Shown: positions 1-8,507, counted from the first letter of the stretch. The stretch is 64,000 bases of DNA from JBJMHZ01 sp045807125 (GCA_045807125.1 JBJMHZ010000045.1:1-64000); one strand, 5' to 3'. Notes: generated from the letters alone by a model not told the origin. Made by a program: numbers and translations.

Positions 1-2091
1 CCCGGTGGTGGCCCTGTCGGTCCCGGCGGGGCCGGTCGTCCCGGCGCTCCCGGGCGCGGTCCCGGTGGTGGCCCTGGCGGTCCCGGTGGCGCTCCGGGCG
101 GCGGCGGCGGCTTCGCCGGCCGTCCGGGCGGCGGTGGCCGCGGTCGTGGCGGCGGCACCCAGGGCGCCTTCGGCCGCCCCGGCGGGCGCGGTCCGGCCAA
201 GGGACGCAAGTCCAAGAAGCAGCGGCGCCAGGAGTTCGACAACCTCCAGGCACCGACGATCGGCGGCGTGCAGATCCCGCGCGGGCAGGGCCAGATCATC
301 CGGCTGCCCCGCGGCGCGTCGCTCGCCGACTTCGCGGAGAAGGTCAACGTCAACCCGGCGTCGCTCGTCCAGGTGCTGTTCAGCCTCGGCGAGATGGTGA
401 CGGCGACCCAGTCGGTGAGCGACGAGACGCTCACCCTGCTCGGCGCCGAGCTCAACTACGACGTCCAGGTCGTGAGCCCGGAGGACGAGGACCGCGAGCT
501 GCTCGAGAGCTTCGACCTCGAGTTCGGCGAGAACGAGGGCGACGACGAGGACCTCACCGCCCGCCCGCCGGTGGTCACCGTCATGGGTCACGTCGACCAC
601 GGCAAGACCAAGCTGCTCGACGCCATCCGGCAGACCGACGTGGTCGCCCGCGAGCACGGTGGCATCACCCAGCACATCGGTGCCTACCAGGTGCACACCG
701 ATGTCGACGGGGTGCAGCGCACGATCACCTTCATCGACACCCCTGGCCACGAGGCGTTCACCGCCATGCGGGCCCGCGGTGCCCAGGTGACGGACATCGC
801 CGTGCTCGTCGTGGCGGCCGACGACGGCGTGATGCCGCAGACGATCGAGGCGCTGAACCACGCCCAGGCTGCCGAGGTCCCGATCGTCGTGGCGGTCAAC
901 AAGGTCGACAAGGAGGACGCCAACCCGGCCAAGGTGCGCCAGCAGCTCACCGAGTACGGGCTGGTGGCCGAGGAGTACGGCGGCGACACCCAGTTCGTCG
1001 ACGTCTCGGCGAAGGCCGCCATCGGCCTCGACAGCCTGCTCGAGGCGATCGTCCTGACCGCCGACGCGTCGCTCGACCTGCGGGCCAACGCGGGCCAGCA
1101 CGCCGAGGGCGTGGCGATCGAGGCCCACCTCGACCGCGGCCGCGGCCCGGTGGCGACCGTGCTCATCCAGCGCGGCACGCTGCGGGTCGGCGACTCGGTC
1201 GTGGCCGGCGACGCCTACGGCCGGGTGCGCGCGATGCTCGACGAGCACGGCGAGCAGGTCGAGCTGGCCGGCCCGAGCCGTCCGGTCCAGGTGCTCGGCT
1301 TCACCAGCGTCCCCGGCGCGGGCGACAACTTCCTGGTCGTGCCGGAGGACCGGGTGGCCCGCCAGATCGCCGAGCGCCGCCAGGCGCGCGAGCGGTTCGC
1401 CGAACTGGCGCGCACGCGTGGCCGGATGACCCTCGAGGACGTCCTCCAGCGCATCAAGGAGGGCGAGGTCAACCAGCTCAACCTCATCCTCAAGGGCGAC
1501 GGGTCCGGCTCGGTCGAGGCGCTCGAGGACGCGCTGCTCAAGATCGACGTCGGCGCCGAGGACGAGGTGGGGCTGCGCATCATCCACCGCGGCGTCGGCG
1601 CCATCACCGAGAACGACGTCACGCTCGCCAAGGCGTCCGACGCGGTGATCATCGGCTTCAACGTCCGGCCGGAGGGCAAGTCGCGCGAGCTCGCCGACCG
1701 CGAGCGGGTCGACGTGCGCTACTACTCGGTCATCTACCAGGCGCTCGAGGACGTCGAGGCTGCGCTCAAGGGCATGCTCAAGCCGGAGTTCGAGGAGGTG
1801 CAGCTCGGCACCGCGGAGATCCGCGAGGTCTTCCGGTCCAGCAAGTTCGGCAACATCGCCGGCTGCCTCGTCCGCTCGGGCACGATCGTGCGCAACAGCA
1901 AGGCGAGGCTCGTCCGCGACGGCGTCGTGGTGGCGGACAACCTCACGATCGAGTCCCTGCGGCGGTTCAAGGACGACGCGACCGAGGTGCGGGAGGGGTA
2001 CGAGTGCGGCCTCGGGCTCGGCTCCTACAACGACATCAAGGTCGATGACGTGGTCGAGACCTTCGAGATGCGTGAGAAGCCACGCACCTGA
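1..2091 (+). CDS. infB: Translation initiation factor IF-2 (5' end outside window)
   Basis: GTPase that delivers initiator tRNA to the 30S subunit and promotes 50S joining. The frame is open from base 1. The first ~60 codons are a Gly/Pro/Arg-rich linker typical of actinobacterial IF-2, followed by a basic stretch (KGRKSKKQRRQEF) and the IF2-N fold. The GTPase domain starts near base 570, with G1 GHVDHGKT, G3 DTPGHE and G4 NKVDK all intact. Domain II and the C-terminal fMet-tRNA-binding domain follow, and the protein ends in MREKPRT. The true start and N-terminal domain lie upstream of the window. It heads the infB-ylxP-rbfA-truB block. Confidence 0.98.
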   Translation, partial: PGGGPVGPGGAGRPGAPGRGPGGGPGGPGGAPGGGGGFAGRPGGGGRGRGGGTQGAFGRPGGRGPAKGRKSKKQRRQEFDNLQAPTIGGVQIPRGQGQIIRLPRGASLADFAEKVNVNPASLVQVLFSLGEMVTATQSVSDETLTLLGAELNYDVQVVSPEDEDRELLESFDLEFGENEGDDEDLTARPPVVTVMGHVDHGKTKLLDAIRQTDVVAREHGGITQHIGAYQVHTDVDGVQRTITFIDTPGHEAFTAMRARGAQVTDIAVLVVAADDGVMPQTIEALNHAQAAEVPIVVAVNKVDKEDANPAKVRQQLTEYGLVAEEYGGDTQFVDVSAKAAIGLDSLLEAIVLTADASLDLRANAGQHAEGVAIEAHLDRGRGPVATVLIQRGTLRVGDSVVAGDAYGRVRAMLDEHGEQVELAGPSRPVQVLGFTSVPGAGDNFLVVPEDRVARQIAERRQARERFAELARTRGRMTLEDVLQRIKEGEVNQLNLILKGDGSGSVEALEDALLKIDVGAEDEVGLRIIHRGVGAITENDVTLAKASDAVIIGFNVRPEGKSRELADRERVDVRYYSVIYQALEDVEAALKGMLKPEFEEVQLGTAEIREVFRSSKFGNIAGCLVRSGTIVRNSKARLVRDGVVVADNLTIESLRRFKDDATEVREGYECGLGLGSYNDIKVDDVVETFEMREKPRT

Positions 2092-2100
2092 CGCGGCGCG

Positions 2101-2130
2101 CCGGCCCGGGCGGAGGTTCGCCCGGGCCGG
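2101..2130 (+). terminator. Perfect 12-bp hairpin after infB
   Basis: CCGGCCCGGGCG (2101-2112) and CGCCCGGGCCGG (2119-2130) form a perfect 12-bp stem around a 6-nt loop, starting 10 nt after the infB stop. There is no T-tract, as is common for intrinsic terminators in high-GC actinobacteria. It would end or attenuate infB transcription; a new promoter lies just downstream. Confidence 0.7.
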
Positions 2131-2156
2131 TAGCTCGGGACGGCAGGGGGCCTGCC

Positions 2157-2162
2157 GATACT
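2157..2162 (+). promoter_or_regulatory. -10 hexamer for a leaderless ylxP-like transcript
   Basis: GATACT ends 7 nt before the GTG start at 2170. This spacing would put the transcription start on or next to the start codon, and there is no Shine-Dalgarno sequence in between. No -35 is evident. Confidence 0.4.
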
Positions 2163-2169
2163 TGCCATC

Positions 2170-2466
2170 GTGCACACCGGCATCTTGCAGCTCGACGTGC
2201 TGCTCAGCGACGTGCGCTCGCTCAAGCAGAAGCGCGCGCTCGTCCGGCCGCTCGTCAACGAGATCAGGCGCACGTACGCGGTTGCCGTGGCGGAGGCGGG
2301 TCATCTCGACCTGCACCGGCGCGCGATGATCGGGGTGGCGACGGTCGCGTCGACGCCCGGGCACTGCATCGACGTGCTGGCCGCCGTCGAGCGGTTCGTC
2401 GCGGGCCGACCTGAGCTCGAGCTGCTGTCCGCGAGGCAGCGGCTCATCGGTGAGGAGGACGAGTGA
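2170..2466 (+). CDS. DUF503 family protein (YlxP-like)
   Basis: A 98-residue protein of the DUF503/YlxP family, whose members sit between infB and rbfA in many bacteria. The signature N-terminus is present: a short beta strand (GILQLDVLLSDVRSLKQKR) followed by a basic helix. The C-terminal half has the second conserved helix (HCIDVLAAVERFV). The family is thought to act with ribosome maturation or translation, but no biochemical activity can be read from the sequence. The GTG start has no SD and fits a leaderless mRNA. Its TGA overlaps the rbfA start (GTGA), implying coupled translation. Confidence 0.85.
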   Translation: MHTGILQLDVLLSDVRSLKQKRALVRPLVNEIRRTYAVAVAEAGHLDLHRRAMIGVATVASTPGHCIDVLAAVERFVAGRPELELLSARQRLIGEEDE

Positions 2467-2906
2467 CCGACCAGACTCGCGCGCGCAAGCTGGCCTTCCG
2501 CATCCGCGAGATCGCGGCAGCCACGCTCGAGCGGCAGGTGAAGGACCCCCGGCTGGGCTTCGTCACGGTCACCGACGCCAAGGTCACCGCGGACCTGCGC
2601 GACGCCACCGTCTTCTACACCGTCTACGGCGACGACGCCGAGCGCACCGCCACCGCGGTCGCGCTGGAGAGCGCCAAGGGCGTCGTCCGCACCGAGATCG
2701 GCCGCCAGACCGGCATCCGGTTCACGCCGACCGTCACGTTCGTCGCCGACCACGTGCCGGATACCGCGCGGCACATCGAGGAGCTGCTCGCGCAGGCGCG
2801 GGCGGCCGACGCCGAGGTGCACCGGGTGGCCGAGAGCGCCCGCCCGGCCGGCGACGCCGATCCGTACCGGCATCCGGCCGACGCCGACGAGGAGTCGACC
2901 GCGTGA
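2463..2906 (+). CDS. rbfA: Ribosome-binding factor A
   Basis: 147 residues. RbfA binds the 30S precursor and helps 16S rRNA 5'-end maturation. It has the family N-terminus (RARKLAFRIREIAAATLE), the VKDPRLGFVTVTD strand and a single KH-like fold through residue ~115. An acidic/polar tail follows. GTG start within the GTGA overlap with the DUF503 gene. The next gene is joined the same way at 2903-2906. Confidence 0.95.
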   Translation: MTDQTRARKLAFRIREIAAATLERQVKDPRLGFVTVTDAKVTADLRDATVFYTVYGDDAERTATAVALESAKGVVRTEIGRQTGIRFTPTVTFVADHVPDTARHIEELLAQARAADAEVHRVAESARPAGDADPYRHPADADEESTA

Positions 2907-3979
2907 GCGGCCAGGCGAGCGGCAGGGCGGGGGGCGGGATGGACGACCCCGCGGGCACCGTCGCGCCGATCGAGGAGGACTGGGCGGCCGCGCTCGGGCT
3001 GCTCGCGCCCGACCGGGCCGCCGGCCCGCCGGACGTCACGCTGCTCTGCCACGTCTCGCCCGACGGCGACGCGCTCGGCTCGATGCTCGCTCTCGGCATC
3101 GCCCTGCACCGGCTCGGCGTGCCGGTGCGCTGCTCGTGGGGCAACGACCCGCTCGTCGTGCCGCCCGCCTACCGGGGGCTGGCCGGCCTCGAGCTCGTCG
3201 TGCCGGCCGCCGAGGTGCCGGCGCGCCCCGACGTCGTCGTCACGCTGGACACCGGGAGCATCGACCGTCTCGGCATCCTCGCCGGCCAGGCCAAGGCCGC
3301 GCGAGCCCTGCTCGTCATCGACCACCACGCGTCCAACACCCGCTTCGGCACCCACCACCTGCTCGACACGGCGGCGGCCGCGACGGCCGTGCTGGTGAGC
3401 GAGCTGATCGACCGGCTCGGCGTGCCGTACGACGTCGACATCGCGGCCGGGCTCTACACCGGGCTCACCACCGACACCGGCTCGTTCAAGTACCCGGCGA
3501 CCACGCCGTCGGTCCACGGGCTCGCCGCCCGGCTGCTCGCGACCGGGCTGCGCCACGACCTCATCGCGCGGGCGGTGTGGGACACCCACCCGGCCGGCTA
3601 CCTGCGGGTGCTCGGCGCCGCGCTCGACCGGCTGCGGCTGGACCCGGCGGCGGTCGGCGGGCTCGGTGCGGCCTGGACCTGGACCACCGCCGACGACCTG
3701 CGCGGGCACGACGTGCTCATGGAGGAGATCGAGGGCGTCATCGACGTCGTGCGGACGGCCGAGGAGGCCGAGGTGGCGATCGTCTGCAAGGGCGACCTCG
3801 ACGGCACCCTCAAGGTCTCGACCCGCTCGAAGGGGCAGGTCGACGTCGGCGCTGCCTGCGTCGCCCTGGGCGGTGGCGGCCACCGGTTCGCCGCCGGCTT
3901 CACCTCCTGCGACGGGGTCGACGCGACGGTCGGCCGCCTGCTGGCGCTGCTCGCCGAGGCGCCGCACCTCTCCTCGTGA
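2903..3979 (+). CDS. DHH/DHHA1 phosphoesterase (NrnA-like)
   Basis: 358 residues. NrnA-type enzymes degrade very short RNAs (nanoRNA) and dephosphorylate pAp. The DHH domain shows SPDGDALGS, the Asp of VTLDTGSIDR and the signature VIDHHAS; the C-terminal DHHA1 domain ends with GGGGHRFAAGF. The GTG at 2903 is preceded by GAGGAG 9 nt upstream and overlaps the rbfA stop; ATG 2939 is a possible alternative. The rbfA-DHH-truB order is common in Gram-positives. Family assignment is firm; substrate preference (nanoRNA, pAp or c-di-NMP-derived dinucleotides) is inferred. Confidence 0.88.
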   Translation: MSGQASGRAGGGMDDPAGTVAPIEEDWAAALGLLAPDRAAGPPDVTLLCHVSPDGDALGSMLALGIALHRLGVPVRCSWGNDPLVVPPAYRGLAGLELVVPAAEVPARPDVVVTLDTGSIDRLGILAGQAKAARALLVIDHHASNTRFGTHHLLDTAAAATAVLVSELIDRLGVPYDVDIAAGLYTGLTTDTGSFKYPATTPSVHGLAARLLATGLRHDLIARAVWDTHPAGYLRVLGAALDRLRLDPAAVGGLGAAWTWTTADDLRGHDVLMEEIEGVIDVVRTAEEAEVAIVCKGDLDGTLKVSTRSKGQVDVGAACVALGGGGHRFAAGFTSCDGVDATVGRLLALLAEAPHLSS

Positions 3980-4902
3980 GCGCCGGCCCGGTCACCGAGC
4001 CGGCTCGCCAGCCCGCGCCCGACGGGCTCGTGGTCGTCGACAAGCCGGCCGGCTGGACGTCGCACGACGTGGTCGCCCGGCTGCGCCGGCTGGCCGCCAC
4101 CCGCCGGGTCGGGCACGCGGGCACGCTCGACCCGATGGCCACCGGCGTCCTGCTCGTCGGCATCGGGCGGGCCACCCGCCTGCTCGGGCACCTGGCGCTC
4201 ACCGACAAGGCCTACCTCGCCACCGTCCTGCTGGGGACGACGACCTCCACCGACGACGCCGACGGCGAGGTCCTGCGCACCGCCCCGGCCGCCGAGCTCG
4301 CCGCCGTCGCCGCCCTCGGCGAGCCCGGCCTGCGCGCCGCGCTCGCCGGGCTCACCGGCGAGATCGAGCAGGTGCCGCCGCAGGTGAGCGCCGTCAAGGT
4401 GGCCGGCAGGCGGTCCTACGCCATCGCCAGGGCAGGCGAGCGGGTCGAGCTGGCGGCGCGGCGGGTCACCGTGCACCGCCTCGAGCTGCTCGCGCTGCGG
4501 CGCGGGGACGCGCTCGAGGCCGACCTGGACGTGGTCTGCTCGTCCGGCACCTACGTGCGCTCGCTGGCCCGCGACCTGGGGGAGCGGCTGGGCTGCGGCG
4601 GGCACCTGACCGCGCTGCGCCGCACCAGGGTCGGCGGCTTCGGCATCGAGGCGGCCCGCACGCTGGACCAGCTCGCCAGCGACCTCGACGTCGTCCCGCT
4701 GGCGGCGGCGGTCGCCTCCGCCTTCCCGCGCCGCGACGTCGACGCCGCCCAGGCCGCGACCGTGCGCCACGGCGGCCGGCTGCCGGCCGCGGGGCTCGGG
4801 CCGGGGCCGGTCGGCGTCTTCGGCCCGGACGGCGCCGTCCTGGCCCTCGTCGAGGAGCGCGACGGCGCGGCCCGGCCGCTGTGCGTCTTCGTCGGCGGGT
4901 GA
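3976..4902 (+). CDS. truB: tRNA pseudouridine(55) synthase
   Basis: 308 residues. TruB forms pseudouridine 55 in the T-loop of tRNAs. The catalytic Asp lies in RVGHAGTLDPMATGVL (Asp about residue 52), and the substrate-binding DKPAGWTSHD and CSSGTYVRSLARDLG motifs are present. A C-terminal PUA-like region runs to the end. GTG start in a GTGA overlap with the DHH gene. It converges with a small minus-strand gene 13 nt downstream. Confidence 0.95.
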   Translation: MSAGPVTEPARQPAPDGLVVVDKPAGWTSHDVVARLRRLAATRRVGHAGTLDPMATGVLLVGIGRATRLLGHLALTDKAYLATVLLGTTTSTDDADGEVLRTAPAAELAAVAALGEPGLRAALAGLTGEIEQVPPQVSAVKVAGRRSYAIARAGERVELAARRVTVHRLELLALRRGDALEADLDVVCSSGTYVRSLARDLGERLGCGGHLTALRRTRVGGFGIEAARTLDQLASDLDVVPLAAAVASAFPRRDVDAAQAATVRHGGRLPAAGLGPGPVGVFGPDGAVLALVEERDGAARPLCVFVGG

Positions 4903-4915
4903 GCCGGCCCGTGGG

Positions 4916-5116
4916 TCAGCCGAGGATGCCGCCGCGCCAGGCCGCGAGCACCACGGCGACGATGCCGACGACGACCACGACCGTCGCCAGCTTGATGATC
5001 CGCCGGACGACGATGGCGGCCAGGAACAGGGCGATTCCCACGAGCGCGAGCGGCACGGCGCCCCGGTGGTCGGCGTCGGCGGCGAGCGGGAGGACGGCGG
5101 GCAGGAGCTGATCCAC
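4916..5116 (-). CDS. Small membrane protein (66 aa), unknown function
   Basis: Encodes 66 residues beginning VDQLLPAVLPL, from a GTG preceded on the minus strand by GGGAGG about 8 nt away. Two hydrophobic segments (roughly 20-37 and 42-60) are separated by VRRIIK, so a two-pass membrane hairpin is likely. The very hydrophobic VVVVVGIVAVVLAAW stretch and a good ribosome-binding site argue that it is real and not a truB shadow. No family is recognised. It sits between truB and ribF, reading toward truB. Confidence 0.6.
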   Translation of the reverse strand: MDQLLPAVLPLAADADHRGAVPLALVGIALFLAAIVVRRIIKLATVVVVVGIVAVVLAAWRGGILG

Positions 5117-5250
5117 CCGGCCATCCTCCCGCGCGGGCGCCCGGGGGCCGGCGGTGGGCCGCCGGACGACGCTGCGCAAGGCGGTGTGGGAGGCTCGTTC
5201 GGGCGGAGCAGGGCCACGGCGGGCGCGAGCAGGGCGAGCTGAGCGAGCAG

Positions 5251-5330
5251 GACGAGCAGGGACGAGCAGGGACGAGCAGGGACGAGCAGGGACGAGCAGG
5301 GACGAGCAGGGACGAGCAGGGACGAGCAGG
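5251..5330 (+). repeat. Eight exact tandem copies of a 10-bp unit upstream of ribF
   Basis: GACGAGCAGG is repeated eight times head to tail, with degenerate copies on the 5' side (gagcgagcag at 5241-5250, and further related sequence back to about 5205). The array ends 15 nt before the ribF start, next to its GGAGGGG ribosome-binding site. The unit is purine-rich and its period is not a multiple of 3, so it is unlikely to be coding. No spacers of different sequence are present. Confidence 0.95.
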
Positions 5331-5345
5331 GCGGAGGGGCGAGGC

Positions 5346-6323
5346 GTGCAGCGCTGGGACGGGCTCGGCCCGATGCCGGCCGACTGGCCTGGCTGCGTCG
5401 TGACGATCGGCGTCTTCGACGGCGTCCACCGCGGCCACCAGCGGATCATCGCGGCGTCGGTGGAGCGGGCCCGCGAGCGCGGGCTGCCGGCCGTGGTCGT
5501 GACCTTCGAGCCGCACCCGAGCGGCGTCCTTCGCCCCGGCACCCAGCCGCTCCTGCTCACCACCCCGCGGCAGAAGGCCGAGCTGCTCGCCGCGCTCGGC
5601 GTCGACGTGCTGTGCGTCCTGCCGTTCACCACCGAGTTCTCCCGCCTCGACGCGGCCGAGTTCGTGCGCACGACCCTCGTCGAGGGCCTGCTGGCCCGGC
5701 ATGTCGTCGTGGGCGCCAACTTCCGGTTCGGCAGCCGTGCGGCCGGCGACGTGGCGCTGCTCGACCGGCTCGGCGCCGAGTGGGGATTCACCGTCGAGGG
5801 GGGCCGGCTGTTCGGCGAGGGCGAGCGGGTGTGGTCGTCGACCTTCATCCGTGGCTGCATCGCGGAGGGCGACGTCGTCACCGCGGCGGCGGCCCTCGGC
5901 CGCCCGCACCGGGTCGAGGGCGTCGTGGTGCACGGCGACGGGCGCGGGCGCGGGCTCGGCTACCCGACGGCCAACCTGGCCGCCCCGGGTGCCTACGCCG
6001 TGCCGGCCGACGGCGTCTACGCCGGCTGGCTGCTGCGCGAGCCGCGCAGCGGCCGACCACCGGCATCGGCGCCACGCTGGCCGGCCGCCGTCTCGGTCGG
6101 CACCAACCCCACGTTCGACGGCGTGGCGCGGCGGGTCGAGGCGTACGTGCTCGACCGCGAGGTCGACCTCTACGACCTGGAGGTGGCGGTCGAGTTCGGC
6201 GAGCGGCTGCGCGGCATGGAGCGGTTCGAGTCGGTCGACGCGCTGGTCGAGCAGATGCACGACGACGTGCGCCGGGCCCGCGAGCTGCTCGCCGCCGGCC
6301 GCTTCGCGCCGCCGCGCGGGTAG
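5346..6323 (+). CDS. ribF: Bifunctional riboflavin kinase / FAD synthetase
   Basis: 325 residues. It phosphorylates riboflavin to FMN and adenylates FMN to FAD. The N-terminal nucleotidyltransferase domain has IGVFDGVHRGHQRII, FEPHPSGVLRP and STFIRGCIAEGDV (family SSTxIR). The C-terminal flavokinase domain shows GRGLGYPTANL, GVYAGW and VSVGTNPTFDG. The GTG start (VQRWDG) is preceded by GGAGGGG ~6 nt upstream; an upstream in-frame extension would translate through the 10-bp repeats and is rejected. Position after truB matches the B. subtilis infB-truB-ribC order. Confidence 0.95.
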   Translation: MQRWDGLGPMPADWPGCVVTIGVFDGVHRGHQRIIAASVERARERGLPAVVVTFEPHPSGVLRPGTQPLLLTTPRQKAELLAALGVDVLCVLPFTTEFSRLDAAEFVRTTLVEGLLARHVVVGANFRFGSRAAGDVALLDRLGAEWGFTVEGGRLFGEGERVWSSTFIRGCIAEGDVVTAAAALGRPHRVEGVVVHGDGRGRGLGYPTANLAAPGAYAVPADGVYAGWLLREPRSGRPPASAPRWPAAVSVGTNPTFDGVARRVEAYVLDREVDLYDLEVAVEFGERLRGMERFESVDALVEQMHDDVRRARELLAAGRFAPPRG

Positions 6324-6326
6324 CCT
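6321..6326 (+). promoter_or_regulatory. Candidate -10 hexamer overlapping the ribF stop
   Basis: TAGCCT includes the ribF stop codon and could start transcription near 6333, about 59 nt before the next gene. No -35 is evident. Confidence 0.3.
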
Positions 6327-6391
6327 GGCTCCAGCTTCCACGAGTCAGCGAGAGCTCCCGAGAGCCCCCACACCGCGAGGTCGCTTCAGGC

Positions 6392-7909
6392 ATGCCCACC
6401 GCCACCCCGCCGGAGCCGGCGCTCGGTGCCGTGGCGGTCCCGGCCGCCCGGCAGCTCGACTGGCTCCTGGCCTGCCTGGCCGACGAGCGCCTGGCCACCC
6501 CGGACGCCGTCACCGGTCGGCTCTCCCCGCGCGCGCTGGCCGCGACCACGGCCGGCGACTTCGCCGCCGCGCTGCGCGGCCTCGCCGGCGAGCTGCGCGG
6601 GCACGCCGTCGAGCGGGCCGGCGCCGTGAGCGAGCACGAAGCCGCCGCCCGCCTCGTCACGCCTGCCGGGGACCGCTGGCTCCTGCGGTGCAGCGTCGAC
6701 GAGGCCGCCCCGCACGGCATCCTGGCCACCGCCCTGCTGCCGGCTCCGGCCGCCGTCGGCTGCGCCGCGCCGGTGCCGTGGGGCGAGATCGCCGACCACG
6801 CCGCCGTCGGCGGCAGCGAGCTGCCCGCCCGTCCGGCGCAGGACCTCGACGACATCATCGTCGCGCTGCGCGAGGAGCTTCGCCTGCCCGGCCTGCTCGT
6901 GGGCGTCGTCAGCGGCGGCGCGCTCGTGCACTGGCGCCGGGTGGGCTACGCCGAGGTCGCGACCAGGCGGCGGCCGACCAGGCGCACCGCGGTGCGCCTC
7001 GGCTCGCTCACCACCGTGCTGACCGCGCTCGCAGTGCACCGCCTCGCCGGCGAGGGGCTCATCGACCTCGACGACCCGGTGGCGGCGCACCTCGCCGCGG
7101 TGCGGCTCGAGCCGGCCCCCTGCGCCTTCGGGGAGCCGGTGCGCATCCGGCACCTGCTCGCCCACGCCGGCGGCTTCCTGGCCGATCCGGCCAGGCCGGC
7201 CGCGGTGCCGGCCGGCGCACCGGTGCCGGAGCCGGCGGAGCTCTACCGGCCGGCCGCCGTCCCGGCGCTGCCGCCGGGGCAGCGGGTGGCCTACAGCGCC
7301 GACGGCTACGCGCTGCTCGGGCTGCTGGTGGCCGACGTCACCGGCCGGCCGTTCGAGGACCACGTGGCCGGCGCCGTCCTCGACCCGCTCGGGCTGCGGC
7401 GCACGTCGTACCTGCTCGACGGCCGGGTGGCCCGCCAGCCGCTGTGCGGCTACGACGTGGACCTCGATGAGGTGACGGTCGCGCCGGGCAGCGAGGCCGT
7501 CCTGCGGGCGGCCGCCGGGGCGGCGTCGACCCTCGACGACCTGGCCCGGCTCGCCGCGGTGCTCTGCGCGCCGGTGCGGGCCGCCGCCGTCGTGCCGGCC
7601 GCGCTGCACCGAGGGCTCACGGTGCCCCCAGCGCCCCCTGCGCCCCCCGCGCCTCTCGGGCACCCGGAGCCCCACCCCGCCCGCCCTGGCGTCACGCTCG
7701 CGGGGCTGTCGGCCGGCGAGCTGGCCGGGACGCCGGTCGCCTGGCACTGCGGCGGCTGGCCGGGCGCGCTCGCCGGACTGTGGGTCGCGCCGGCCGCCGA
7801 CCTCGGCGTGGTGGTGGCGGCCAACGCGTTCTCGCCGAGCCGGCTCGCCGCCCTCGAGCAGGCGGGGGCCGCGCTGCTGGTCACCGCCATGGCCGGAGCG
7901 ACCAGGTGA
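6392..7909 (+). CDS. Beta-lactamase-fold serine hydrolase-like protein with degenerate active site
   Basis: 505 residues. The first ~150 resemble the small N-terminal domain found in LpqF/ORF12-type serine hydrolases; the rest has a class C beta-lactamase/PBP-like layout: RLGSLTTVLTALAVHRL, IRHLLAHAGGF, YSADGYALLGLLVADVTG, DPLGLRRTSY and WHCGGWPGALAG. The usual SxxK reads S-L-T-T near residue 205, so the general-base Lys is missing, and the YxN motif reads Y-S-A near 301. Hydrolase activity is therefore doubtful; a binding or scaffold role is possible. There is no signal peptide. ATG start with a weak SD. Coupled by GTGA overlap to the TPR gene. Confidence 0.75.
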   Translation: MPTATPPEPALGAVAVPAARQLDWLLACLADERLATPDAVTGRLSPRALAATTAGDFAAALRGLAGELRGHAVERAGAVSEHEAAARLVTPAGDRWLLRCSVDEAAPHGILATALLPAPAAVGCAAPVPWGEIADHAAVGGSELPARPAQDLDDIIVALREELRLPGLLVGVVSGGALVHWRRVGYAEVATRRRPTRRTAVRLGSLTTVLTALAVHRLAGEGLIDLDDPVAAHLAAVRLEPAPCAFGEPVRIRHLLAHAGGFLADPARPAAVPAGAPVPEPAELYRPAAVPALPPGQRVAYSADGYALLGLLVADVTGRPFEDHVAGAVLDPLGLRRTSYLLDGRVARQPLCGYDVDLDEVTVAPGSEAVLRAAAGAASTLDDLARLAAVLCAPVRAAAVVPAALHRGLTVPPAPPAPPAPLGHPEPHPARPGVTLAGLSAGELAGTPVAWHCGGWPGALAGLWVAPAADLGVVVAANAFSPSRLAALEQAGAALLVTAMAGATR

Positions 7910-8466
7910 GCCAGCCACCGCCGGAGGGCGGCGCCGGCGAGCGGTCCGTGCGCGACCAGGTCGAGCGCTACCAGCGGCTCGCCGACGTGGCCGCGAGCCG
8001 GGAGGACCGGCTCGCCCTGCTCGGCCACGTCGCGCGGGCTCAGCTCGAGCTCGGCCGCCTGCGGGAGGCCGAGGCGAGCCTGCGCACGGCCGTCGAGCTG
8101 GCCGCGGAGCTCGCCGACCAACGCGGCGTCGTCACCAGCCTCGACCGGCTGGCCGCGGTGGTCCGGCAGCAGAACCGGCCCGCCGACGCGGAGCCGGCCT
8201 ACCGGCGTGCCCTGGCCGTGGTGGCCGCTGCCGGTGGCGCGATGGCCGACCTGGAGGCAGAGCTGCACCAGCACTACGGCGACTGCCTCGCCGAGCTCGG
8301 GCGGCGCGAGGAGGCGGTCCGGGAGCTGCGGCTCGCCGTCGCCGCGCAGCGGACGGGCGGTGACCCGGCGGCGGTCGCGGCGGTCGAGCGCGCGCTCGAC
8401 GCGCTCGGTGCCGCCGATGGCCCTCATGCCCCTGATGCTCCCGATGCCCACGCCGACCCGCGCTGA
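7906..8466 (+). CDS. TPR-repeat protein, unknown function
   Basis: 186 residues, almost wholly helical, with tetratricopeptide-like units: LGHVARAQLELGRLREAEASLRTAVELA, LDRLAAVVRQQNRPADAEPAYRRALAVV and YGDCLAELGRREEAVRELRLAV. The tail is an Ala/Asp/Pro-rich disordered stretch. TPRs mediate protein contacts; no catalytic domain is present. The GTG start overlaps the preceding gene's stop, so it is probably made together with the beta-lactamase-fold protein and may be its partner (inference from coupling only). Confidence 0.7.
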   Translation: MSQPPPEGGAGERSVRDQVERYQRLADVAASREDRLALLGHVARAQLELGRLREAEASLRTAVELAAELADQRGVVTSLDRLAAVVRQQNRPADAEPAYRRALAVVAAAGGAMADLEAELHQHYGDCLAELGRREEAVRELRLAVAAQRTGGDPAAVAAVERALDALGAADGPHAPDAPDAHADPR

Positions 8467-8507
8467 GCCCCGGCCGGAGCGCTTCCGGGAGGCGAGCCGC
8501 GACCTGC

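Noticed and set aside
5251..5330. Possible CRISPR array
   Set aside because: Units are 10 bp and contiguous with no variable spacers; it is a minisatellite.
5154..5345. N-terminal extension of RibF through the repeat array
   Set aside because: It would add a repetitive Arg/Gly/Asp/Glu/Gln segment absent from the family; GTG 5346 has a proper SD and fits the RibF N-terminus.
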